From assembly GCA_934654515.1 (NCBI GenBank), contig CAKUGA010000022.1:1-20163 (forward strand): a DNA stretch of 20,163 bases, written 5' to 3'. The notes under the pieces are model-generated. The model did not search any database and was not told the origin of the DNA. It worked only from the letters and a program-made list of their open reading frames with translations. The DNA comes from an uncultured Collinsella sp. Its GTDB lineage: Bacteria > Actinomycetota > Coriobacteriia > Coriobacteriales > Coriobacteriaceae. Made by a program: the position numbers and the translations under genes. Of this stretch, positions 13,693 through 20,163 are shown piece after piece. Within the stretch, counting starts at the first letter, position 1. Each line of letters begins with the position of its first letter.

Positions 13693-14785
13693 CGGAGTAC
13701 ACAACCTTACCGGAGCCCTCGACGCACTCGCCCACGCGGAACGGCGTCTCGCCGAGCGCAACCAGAGCCTCGGTCACAGCGGCCTCGTCCTCGGGGGCAA
13801 CGATCAGGCACAGGCCAACGCCCATGTTGAAGGTCTTGCACGCCTCGTTGGGCGCAAGCTCGGCCTGGCGCGACACGTAGGTGATGACAGGCGGAACGTC
13901 CCAGCCCATCTCGGCGCCGTTGCGGGTGACCACGGCGTCGACGTCGTCGGCGAGCGCGCGGTTGAGGTTCTCGGTGATGCCGCCGCCGGTGATGTGGGCA
14001 ATGGCGTGAACGTTGGCGCCGCCACGCAGCAGCTCCAGAATCGGCTTGACATAAATGCGCGTGGGAGCCAGCAGAGCGTCGGCAAGCGAAGCGCCGCCGA
14101 GCTCCTCGAGCGGACGGCTCAGTTCCTCGGCCTTAGCGGCGGCCTCGGGCGTACCCGGCTTGATGCCGTCAACGCCGATGACCTTGCGCACGAGCGAATA
14201 ACCGTTGGAGTGCACGCCGGTGGAAGGCAGACCCAGGATCACGTCGCCGGGACGTACGTTCGCGGGGTCGAGCATCTTGGGACGATCGACAACGCCCACG
14301 GTAAAGCCGGCGAGATCGTAGTCAGCCGGGGCCATAACGCCCGGGTGCTCAGCCATCTCGCCACCAACGAGCGCGCAGCCCGCGAGCTTGCAGCCGTCGG
14401 CCACGCCCTTGATGATCTTTGCCATGTGCTCGGCCTCAATATGACCAATGGCAACGTAGTCCAGGAAGAACAGCGGCTCGGCGCCCGAGGCCAGAATGTC
14501 GTTGACGCACATGGCGACCAGGTCCTGGCCCACCGTCTCGTGACGGTCCATGATCTGGGCGAGCACGAGCTTGGTGCCCACGCCGTCGGTGCCGCTGATC
14601 AGGATCGGGTCTTCCATATCCTTAAGCGCGGCGGCCGAGAACAGGCCACCAAAGCCACCGATGCCGCCGATGACCTCGGGGCGGTTGGTGTCCTTGACCA
14701 TCTGCTTAATCGCGTCGACGGCGCGGCCGCCCTCGGCGGTATCGACGCCGGCGTCCTCATACGTCACATGCTTGCTGTCGCTCAT
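13682..14785 (-). CDS. purM: Phosphoribosylformylglycinamidine cyclo-ligase (AIR synthetase)
   Basis: The protein has 367 residues, near the usual 345-350. It closes FGAM to AIR using ATP. The motifs ISGTDGVGTKL, GEMAEHPG, GLPSTGVHSNGYSLVRK and AHITGGGITENLNR are all present in order. The ribosome site is GAGGAAGG before ATG. It is followed by overlapping purN, and purF lies upstream on the same strand across a 156-bp gap that holds a terminator and a possible promoter, so purM-purN may be a separate transcript. Confidence 0.97.
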   Translation of the reverse strand: MSDSKHVTYEDAGVDTAEGGRAVDAIKQMVKDTNRPEVIGGIGGFGGLFSAAALKDMEDPILISGTDGVGTKLVLAQIMDRHETVGQDLVAMCVNDILASGAEPLFFLDYVAIGHIEAEHMAKIIKGVADGCKLAGCALVGGEMAEHPGVMAPADYDLAGFTVGVVDRPKMLDPANVRPGDVILGLPSTGVHSNGYSLVRKVIGVDGIKPGTPEAAAKAEELSRPLEELGGASLADALLAPTRIYVKPILELLRGGANVHAIAHITGGGITENLNRALADDVDAVVTRNGAEMGWDVPPVITYVSRQAELAPNEACKTFNMGVGLCLIVAPEDEAAVTEALVALGETPFRVGECVEGSGKVVYSDER

Positions 14786-14861
14786 CTGAGCCTTCCTCTC
14801 CCATTACCGTCCGCCGCGCGGGCGCCAAACGGTGCTCATAGTTGCGTTCATTTCGGCGCGC

Positions 14862-14889
14862 GCCATAACAGCATGCGCCGTCATATCAA
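14862..14889 (-). promoter_or_regulatory. Possible purM promoter
   Basis: On the minus strand TTGATA (plus 14884-14889) and TATGGC (plus 14862-14867) are separated by 16 bases, with a TG extension before the -10. It is downstream of the purF terminator and about 75 bp before the purM start. The -10 is a weak match. Confidence 0.35.
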
Positions 14890-14906
14890 CAAAACAGCAG
14901 GTAAAA

Positions 14907-14942
14907 CCTACCAAAATAAACCTGTCACCACATGGCAGGTTT
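14907..14942 (-). terminator. Terminator of purF
   Basis: On the minus strand AAACCTG and its partner CAGGTTT (plus 14936-14942 and 14918-14924), extended by three more pairs with one wobble, overlap the purF stop codon. They are followed by TTTATTTT. Read-through to purM is possible. Confidence 0.55.
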
Positions 14943-16612
14943 TAGGCCTCGCCGTGCTCCTCTTCCCAGCTGCGGTCGTCGTATTTCTCGACCACGGCGT
15001 CGTCGTCAAAGTGCAGCGGCTTGTCCAGGTTGCGGGGCTTAAAGCCCTCCATAAACTTATCGCGGCCAAAGCTCTCGGGAATCGCCACGGGGTAGCGGCC
15101 GGTAAAGCACGCATCGCAGTAACCGCCCTTGGGCATGACCTTAAGCAGGCCCTCGACCGAAAGGAAGGCCAGCGAATCGGCGCCGATATACTCGCAAATC
15201 TCGTCGACCGTCTTGTTGGCGCTGATAAGCTGCGACTGCACGTCGGTATCGATACCGTAGAAGCACGGCCAAATGACCTCGGGCGAGTTGATGCGAATGT
15301 GAATCTCCTTGGCGCCGGCGTTGCGCAGCATCTTGACGAGCTGCACCATGGTGGTGCCGCGCACGATGGAGTCGTCGATGACGACCAGGCGCTTACCCTC
15401 GATGTTGTCGCGCAGCGGGTTGAGTTTCATACGCACGCCCATGGCGCGCAACTCCTGCGTAGGCTCGATAAACGTACGGCCCACGTAGCGGTTCTTGATA
15501 AGGCCCTCGCCAAAGGGAATACCGCTCTCGTGCGAATACCCCTCCGCGGGCGGCAGGCCGGAGTCGGGCACGCCGATGACCAGGTCGGCCTCGACGGGCT
15601 CCTCATGTGCCAGCTGACGACCCATGTCGTAGCGGCAGGCGTAGACGCTCTTGCCGTTCATGATGGAGTCGGGGCGGGCAAAGTAAACCTGCTCAAAGAT
15701 GCAGTTGGCGGGCTCTTCGGCGGCAGGCACGCCCTGCTCGGACACAAGGCCCTCGGCGCTGATGCGCAAAATCTCGCCGGGGCGGACGTCGCGGACGTAC
15801 TCGGCGCCCACGATGTCGAGCGCACAAGTCTCGGAGGCAACAACCCAACCGCCGGCGCGGGTGACATGGGTGGCGGCATCGGCCGTGGCGGCGTCGTCCT
15901 GCGACGGCAGCTGCGAAACGGATGCGGCATCGGCCTGGTCCAGGCCCTCGTCTACGAGCTTGCCCAACACGAGCGGGCGAATGCCGTGCGGGTCACGGAA
16001 GGCGTAGAGCGCCTGCTCGTTGATGAGCGTCATGGCGTAGCCGCCGCGCACGAGTTCCATGGTCTTGCGAATGCCCTCGCGCAGATGGCCCGTGCGCTGG
16101 GTAAAGTAGCCGATGAGCTTGGTCGCGACCTCGGAATCCGAGTTGGAGAGGAACGGCACGCCGAGCTCGATCAGCTGGCGGCGCAGCTCGTCGGTGTTGA
16201 CGAGGGTGCCGTTGTGCGCAAGCGCGATGATGACGCTATTGATGGTAGAGAGGTGCGGCTGCGAGGCTTCCCAGCTCTTGGCACCGGCGGTACCGTAGCG
16301 CACATGACCCACGGCCAGCTGGCCGGAAAGCGTCGACAAGTCGGCATTGGAGAACACGCGGTCGAGCAGGCCCAGATCTTTACGGACCATAACCGTGCCG
16401 CCGTCACCCACGGCGATTCCCGCCGATTCCTGGCCGCGGTGCTGCAGCGCACGCAGGCCAAAGTACGTCAGTCGAGCCACGTCGCGATCGGGCGCCCAGA
16501 CACCAAAAATGCCGCATTCCTCATGCAGCTGGTCGGAGTCCGGATCATACGTCGACATGGTGTTCACCTGTCCCGCGGCACGCTCGGCCGCGCGGATGGT
16601 TTCTTGAGACAT
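14942..16612 (-). CDS. purF: Amidophosphoribosyltransferase (glutamine PRPP amidotransferase), Fe-S type
   Basis: The protein has 556 residues and performs the committing step of purine synthesis: PRPP plus glutamine to phosphoribosylamine. Cys33 in EECGIFGVW is the nucleophile exposed after propeptide removal; ALQHRGQESAG and GHVRYGTAG belong to the glutaminase domain. VVIDDSIVRGTT (about 410-421) binds PRPP. Cys304, Cys450, Cys499 and Cys502 (NCIFE, WPCFYGID, CDACFTG) match the four ligands of the [4Fe-4S] cluster in the Bacillus type. Residues 222-253 are an Ala/Asp/Gln-rich insertion next to GKL, absent from the Bacillus enzyme as I recall it. The ATG at 16612 has GAGGGG and follows a TATAAT; an inner ATG ending at 16558, with AGGTGA, would give a 14-residue propeptide closer to the Bacillus length. 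Confidence 0.97.
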   Translation of the reverse strand: MSQETIRAAERAAGQVNTMSTYDPDSDQLHEECGIFGVWAPDRDVARLTYFGLRALQHRGQESAGIAVGDGGTVMVRKDLGLLDRVFSNADLSTLSGQLAVGHVRYGTAGAKSWEASQPHLSTINSVIIALAHNGTLVNTDELRRQLIELGVPFLSNSDSEVATKLIGYFTQRTGHLREGIRKTMELVRGGYAMTLINEQALYAFRDPHGIRPLVLGKLVDEGLDQADAASVSQLPSQDDAATADAATHVTRAGGWVVASETCALDIVGAEYVRDVRPGEILRISAEGLVSEQGVPAAEEPANCIFEQVYFARPDSIMNGKSVYACRYDMGRQLAHEEPVEADLVIGVPDSGLPPAEGYSHESGIPFGEGLIKNRYVGRTFIEPTQELRAMGVRMKLNPLRDNIEGKRLVVIDDSIVRGTTMVQLVKMLRNAGAKEIHIRINSPEVIWPCFYGIDTDVQSQLISANKTVDEICEYIGADSLAFLSVEGLLKVMPKGGYCDACFTGRYPVAIPESFGRDKFMEGFKPRNLDKPLHFDDDAVVEKYDDRSWEEEHGEA

Positions 16613-16653
16613 GGCATCCCCTCAGAGCCTCGTATTTTGGCGTTACCCGCCTT

Positions 16654-16682
16654 ATTATACGCACGGCATGACGCGCTCCCCA
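16654..16682 (-). promoter_or_regulatory. Putative purF promoter
   Basis: A perfect TATAAT reads on the minus strand (plus 16654-16659), about 40 bases upstream of the purF ATG. The -35 position 17 bases away is TGGGGA (plus 16677-16682), a poor match, so a regulator or an alternative spacing may be involved. Its place supports the outer purF start. Confidence 0.5.
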
Positions 16683-16911
16683 GTGCATGAGCAGCGCTTT
16701 TTAAAAGCCCACCGAGCTAATAATCCGTTTTGTGACCAAACATTTATTTGGCTACATGACGTGGACGGCAGCTCCGCTCCAATCCACGCCACGGCACTTC
16801 TCGTCCACCGTTGGAGATTACATTGTTGCAATTGGGACGTTCGTCCTGTCTTTCGGCTGGTCGGCGGCGTATCCTTATAAGCCACAACATAACGAGAAAG
16901 GTTACTTTTCT
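16683..16911. other. Gene-free divergent region between purF and the CmpB-type gene
   Basis: Apart from the purF promoter this stretch shows no convincing gene, repeat or terminator. An open frame in register with the downstream gene runs back to 16732 but lacks a ribosome site. ATCCTTATAAG near 16871-16881 may hold the -10 box of the downstream gene; no -35 is clear. A weak CCAAA/TTTGG dyad lies near 16737-16752. Confidence 0.5.
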
Positions 16912-18141
16912 ATGGATCAAAACCAACTCGACCCCAGCGTCCCCAGCGCCACGGAGGTCAAGAAGATCCCGCTTGTCATCAAGGTATACGCAATCCTGTG
17001 CATCCTAACTGGCGTGAGTACGCTCCCGTCGGTCGCCGCCTTTATGTGGCAGGTCATCACCTCGCTTGTTAACGGCAACGCCGCCGAAAAGCTCGGCGAC
17101 AACATGCTGGTCGCGATCGGACTGATTGTCGCCGGCATCATGCTCTCGGCTGCCAGTGCCGTCATCTTGATCATCTTTGGCCTGGACCTCATCAAGAACC
17201 AGCGCCGCAATGCCGCCCGCCTCTCCTATATCCTCATCGCGTTCACCGTCATCGAGCTTTTGGTTGACGTGATGCTCCAGGGCATCGGGCCCTTCTTGCT
17301 GCGTCCCGCCATCCAGCTCGTCATCCTCGTTGCGCTTTCGGCCACCGTCGATCCCACGCTGCGCCAGGAGCGCGAGCTGCAGCGCCGCCTGCAGGAGATG
17401 CTCGACCGCGACGCCGCAGCCGAGGGCATGCTCGGTCGCGACGAAACCGGCGAGGGCTATATCAAGCTCAACTACTTCAACCTGTTCTGGGTGTTCTTCG
17501 TCTGCTGCATACTCGGCCTGATCGCCGAGGACATCTGGCACATGACGGTCGACGACCCCGGCGTCTACCAGGATCGTGCCGGCATGCTGTTTGGCCCCTT
17601 CAGCCCCATCTATGGCTTTGGCGCCGTGCTCATGACCATGGCGCTCAACCGCTTCTATAAAAAGAACCCCATCATCATTTTCCTGGTGAGCGCCCTGCTC
17701 GGCGCAAGCTTTGAGGTGTTCGTGGGCTGGTTTATGCAGACCTCGTTCGGCGTGGTCTCGTGGAGCTACTCGCACATGAAGCTCTTTGGCATGCCCGACC
17801 CCATCGCCGTGCTTACGGGCGGCCGCACCTGCACGGGCTTTGCCTGCCTGTGGGGCCTAGGTGGACTCATCTGGATCAAGCTGCTGCTGCCGAGGCTGCT
17901 CAAGCTCATCAACATGATTCCGTGGAAGAGCCGCTACTCGGCAACCGTCATCTTCACCATCATCATGCTGGTCGACGGTGTTATGACGCTGCAGTCGCTT
18001 GACTATTGGTACCAGCGCGTCAACGGCACGGAGCCCGATATTCCCGTCGCGCAGTTCTATGGCAAGTACTTCGATAACGACTACATGGAAAACCGCTTCC
18101 AGAGCATGACCATGAGCCCCAAGGATGCGACGCGCGTGTAG
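16912..18141 (+). CDS. Multi-pass membrane protein with C-terminal CmpB-type (putative ABC permease) domain
   Basis: The protein has 409 residues. The ATG at 16912 follows GAGAAAGG with about ten bases spacing; upstream in-frame sequence is not protein-like. The N-terminal part (about 20-145) has four hydrophobic helices. A charged amphipathic linker (about 148-175, Arg/Glu/Leu-rich, possible coiled coil) leads to a second membrane half from about 187. There GPFSPIYGFGAVL (228-240), FEVFVGWFMQ and the C-terminal WSYS, GLIWIK segments match the ABC_trans_CmpB family (PF06541). Members are called putative ABC permeases, but no ATPase is adjacent and transport is unproven. It stands alone, with its own terminator. 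Confidence 0.8.
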   Translation: MDQNQLDPSVPSATEVKKIPLVIKVYAILCILTGVSTLPSVAAFMWQVITSLVNGNAAEKLGDNMLVAIGLIVAGIMLSAASAVILIIFGLDLIKNQRRNAARLSYILIAFTVIELLVDVMLQGIGPFLLRPAIQLVILVALSATVDPTLRQERELQRRLQEMLDRDAAAEGMLGRDETGEGYIKLNYFNLFWVFFVCCILGLIAEDIWHMTVDDPGVYQDRAGMLFGPFSPIYGFGAVLMTMALNRFYKKNPIIIFLVSALLGASFEVFVGWFMQTSFGVVSWSYSHMKLFGMPDPIAVLTGGRTCTGFACLWGLGGLIWIKLLLPRLLKLINMIPWKSRYSATVIFTIIMLVDGVMTLQSLDYWYQRVNGTEPDIPVAQFYGKYFDNDYMENRFQSMTMSPKDATRV

Positions 18142-18165
18142 CGCCCAGCGCACCCAAAACGCAAC

Positions 18166-18203
18166 ATGCCCGCCGGTATCACACGTACCGGCGGGCATTT
18201 TTT
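18166..18203 (+). terminator. Strong Rho-independent terminator
   Basis: A perfect 13-bp stem, ATGCCCGCCGGTA at 18166-18178 with 18186-18198, a 7-nt loop and six Ts at 18198-18203. It lies 24 bp after the stop of the CmpB-type gene. On the minus strand the tail is weaker, but it could also serve the convergent MoaE-like gene. Confidence 0.92.
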
Positions 18204-18231
18204 GTAAACGAGCCTTCTATCGACGAGAAGT

Positions 18232-18648
18232 CTATGCCTCGCGCTCGACCTCACTCACGCATTCGTTCTTGATGGTGCCGACAAGCGCCTGCAGCGCATC
18301 GACCACGTGCGGGCGAATGTCCCCGCCAATGAGCACGAGCATGATATCGTCACCCACGGCAAGCTCGCCGCTCGCCAGCCACACGCGCACATAGCCGATA
18401 CCCGGCATCGCGCGCGTTGCCTCAATGGCGGCTCGTACCTTGTCCGCATCGAAGCCAAACGCCATACCGCCCACCTTATGCCCAGGCGCTACGCCATCGG
18501 TTTCGACCCCGCGCACCTCGGACTTGGGCGTCGCGCGCACCACACCGTTATGTGTCAGATACATGCCGCACCCGGACGCCGAAGCATCAGTCTTGGCCTC
18601 GCGCAGCCAAGCATCGACAGAAGGCATCGATTTGCCACTCTCTAGCAT
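18232..18648 (-). CDS. Divergent MoaE-like protein (molybdopterin synthase large-subunit fold)
   Basis: The protein has 138 residues. The ATG ending at 18648 has AAGGGGG five to six bases upstream; an earlier TTG lacks one. The order GMYLTHNGVVRATPKSEVRG, then YVRVWLASGELAVGDDIMLVLIGGDIRPHVVDALQALVGTIKNE, follows MoaE: GxVR strand, xGxLxVGDxxxxV strand, and the helix ending in the catalytic lysine region. The HR of the usual HRxG is absent, and only one lysine (about 127) remains where E. coli MoaE has two catalytic ones (K119, K126). It may not be an active sulfur-transfer enzyme. No other molybdopterin gene is present. It trails the sortase gene by 33 bp. Confidence 0.6.
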   Translation of the reverse strand: MLESGKSMPSVDAWLREAKTDASASGCGMYLTHNGVVRATPKSEVRGVETDGVAPGHKVGGMAFGFDADKVRAAIEATRAMPGIGYVRVWLASGELAVGDDIMLVLIGGDIRPHVVDALQALVGTIKNECVSEVEREA

Positions 18649-18681
18649 TATTTCCCCCTTTTGATTGCTCAAGCAGCTAAT

Positions 18682-19680
18682 TTATTCTTCGACCGGCGTG
18701 AGCACCATGACGGCGCGCGTGTTGCTCAGTGAAAGCGAGCGGCAGGTCACAAGCGTCACGACCTTGGTTGCCGAAGCTGCACGATCGCTCGCGTCGCTTG
18801 CCGCGGCAGAGGCGCCATCGAGCATCTCGGACAGATAATTCGTCAGCCCATCATCGCCCTCAAAGTTGGGCGTGCGCGCCTTGGCGTACGTGTCCTCAAC
18901 GACCTTGGTCGCCAGCGGGCGTAGCTTATACGTTGCGTCGCGCGTGATGTAGTACACATATTCAATGCTGTCGAATGTCGCCTGATCGGTCGTGTCCGAA
19001 ATCACGTTGAACATCGAGCCGTCGTTCATGTGGTGGCCATAGATCGTAGTCTGTTGGTCGACCATGCCCGGCGCGGTATCGTCGCTATCCAAGAAGATGG
19101 CACCGGACGCATTGGATGTGCCATCAAACAGCGTATTGAGGTACTTGGAGTTGTTGTTGGTCTGCACCACGGGGTAGTTGATATTGGTTCCCGGCGCATA
19201 AATCCAGCCAACAACCTCAGGATTTGTCTGAGCAAGCGCATCAAAGTCAATAATCGGCACGCCACTGGCGTCCTTGTCGCTCACATATTGCTTTTCGATC
19301 TTTTGATACGACTCGCTCGCCTGCTTGTAGCCAATCTGCGCATTGATAAAGATGGCGGCGGCGGCGGCAATCAGACCGATGCCGATGATGATGAGCAGGA
19401 TGGGGATGACGGAGCGGCGCTTCTTGCGCGGCGGCTCGGCGTAATCCGACGGCGCGGCATGCGATGAAGACCGGGGCGGCTTCTTAGTGGAGCTATAAGA
19501 CGAAGGACGATATGCGGCCGGCGTATCCTGTCGGCGATGCGTCGCCGGCGTCACAGGGCGCGGCGCACGCGGCTGCTGAGGAGAGGATGTCCGACCCTGC
19601 TGCGCCGTATGAACAGCGTCCGGCTTCGACGGATCGGGAATCTGAGAAGCCTTGAATCGTTTTCCCTGATAGTCGGACAT
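18682..19680 (-). CDS. srtB: Class B sortase with long cytoplasmic N-terminal tail
   Basis: The protein has 332 residues. The ribosome site AAGGAGA is just ahead of ATG. Residues 1-88 are Pro/Ser/Thr/Arg-rich and probably disordered in the cytoplasm; a single hydrophobic helix at about 90-112 anchors it, leaving the catalytic domain outside. WIYAPGTNINYPVVQ, TTIYGHHM (catalytic His216), TLVTCRS (catalytic Cys313) and NTRAVMV (Arg322) are the class B signature set. It cleaves sorting signals and joins proteins to the wall. The substrate is unknown; the two LAxTG proteins at 381-4584 are candidates, but housekeeping sortases elsewhere may be responsible. The insertion SEMLDGASAAASDASDRAAS before the last strands is low-complexity. 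It follows purE by 36 bp. Confidence 0.93.
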   Translation of the reverse strand: MSDYQGKRFKASQIPDPSKPDAVHTAQQGRTSSPQQPRAPRPVTPATHRRQDTPAAYRPSSYSSTKKPPRSSSHAAPSDYAEPPRKKRRSVIPILLIIIGIGLIAAAAAIFINAQIGYKQASESYQKIEKQYVSDKDASGVPIIDFDALAQTNPEVVGWIYAPGTNINYPVVQTNNNSKYLNTLFDGTSNASGAIFLDSDDTAPGMVDQQTTIYGHHMNDGSMFNVISDTTDQATFDSIEYVYYITRDATYKLRPLATKVVEDTYAKARTPNFEGDDGLTNYLSEMLDGASAAASDASDRAASATKVVTLVTCRSLSLSNTRAVMVLTPVEE

Positions 19681-19716
19681 GGCTCTCCTTATGCTGCAAA
19701 TAGGATGGCGGGGCGC

Positions 19717-20163
19717 TTAGGCGTCAGCCATCTCCTGCTTCATCTTCTCGATAACCTTGCGATACTCGGGGTCGCAGGCGCCCAGAATCTGCGTGGCGTA
19801 GATAGCGGCGTTCTTAGCACCATTGATGGCGACGCAGGCAACAGGCACGCCGGAAGGCATCTGCACCATCGACAGCAGCGAGTCCATGCCACCCAGGTCG
19901 CTCGTCTTCATGGGCACGCCGATAACCGGCAGCGGCGTAAAGGCAGCAACGACACCGCCCAGGTGCGCAGCCTTGCCAGCAGCGGCAATGATCACCTTGA
20001 TGCCGCGGTCGGCAGCAGTCGAGGCCCACTCGTGGACCTTCGCCGGCGTGCGGTGCGCACTCGCGATCACGAGCTCATAGGGCACGCCCAGCGCCTCGAG
20101 CTCGGCGGTGCAACCTTCCATAACGCCCAGATCGGACTTGGAGCCCATGATGATCCCGACAAC
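19717..20163 (-). CDS. purE: N5-carboxyaminoimidazole ribonucleotide mutase, N-terminus cut by the window edge
   Basis: The visible 149 codons read VVGIIMGSKSDLGVM and on, so the start codon lies just outside the window; the internal ATG at 20148 is the conserved Met of GIIMGSKSD, not the start. SAHRTP carries the conserved histidine, and AAAGKAAHLGGVVAAFT and DSLLSMVQMPSGVPVA complete the class I PurE signature. It converts N5-CAIR to CAIR. It is read in the same direction as the sortase and MoaE-like genes and separated from them by short gaps, so the three may be cotranscribed, an unusual grouping. Confidence 0.96.
   Translation of the reverse strand, partial: VVGIIMGSKSDLGVMEGCTAELEALGVPYELVIASAHRTPAKVHEWASTAADRGIKVIIAAAGKAAHLGGVVAAFTPLPVIGVPMKTSDLGGMDSLLSMVQMPSGVPVACVAINGAKNAAIYATQILGACDPEYRKVIEKMKQEMADA

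Noticed and set aside
13693..13761. N-terminal extension of purN within purM
   Set aside because: It is Arg/Ala/Ser shadow sequence of the purM C-terminus, not PurN-like.
13994..16690. 898-codon open frame on the plus strand
   Set aside because: Antisense to purM and purF, both unmistakable, with no recognisable domain or ribosome site.

Overview
The window is GC-rich, densely coded bacterial DNA. It most resembles a gut actinobacterium of the class Coriobacteriia, with Collinsella as my best guess. The guess rests on a 12-helix membrane protein with a C-terminal LuxR-type DNA-binding domain, surface proteins with LAxTG-type rather than LPxTG sorting signals, and a Tat-type lipoprotein for amino-acid uptake. 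This is family knowledge plus inference; no rRNA or species marker is present.

Layout. Positions 1-380 hold no gene: a terminator, a GGGGAC-type hairpin and a strikingly regular array of six 15-bp repeats in alternating orientation. Positions 381-4584 (minus strand) encode two related sortase-anchored surface proteins with shared leader and anchor modules and unrelated middles. A divergent membrane-bound LuxR-type regulator follows (4799-6202, plus), then a cytidylate-kinase-like protein (6249-6872, minus). Positions 7040-10069 (minus) form a complete polar amino-acid ABC importer operon: ATPase, Tat lipoprotein, two permeases. Next on the minus strand come a YqeY/GatB-like protein, a PrsA-type foldase and a PTS EIIA protein. 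Purine genes follow: purN and purM overlap, and purF sits upstream behind its own terminator. A plus-strand CmpB-type membrane protein (16912-18141) is followed on the minus strand by a divergent MoaE-like protein, a class B sortase and the start-truncated purE at the window edge.

How the genes work together. PurF, PurM, PurN and PurE are four steps of de novo IMP synthesis. PurF supplies phosphoribosylamine from PRPP and glutamine, and the ABC importer may feed glutamine or a related amino acid. The sortase, the foldase and the two surface proteins belong to cell-envelope export and anchoring, although the sortase is about 14 kb from the surface genes and their pairing is only a possibility.

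The gene content is mostly ordinary. The unusual material is between genes: the alternating repeat array at 128-343, at least five palindromic loci built around a GGGGAC or GGGAC head, a 106-bp imperfect palindrome touching a permease stop codon, and a three-tier RNA-like fold after yqeY. These look like short non-autonomous repeat elements, some of them recruited as terminators. Their mobility and function cannot be settled from this window.
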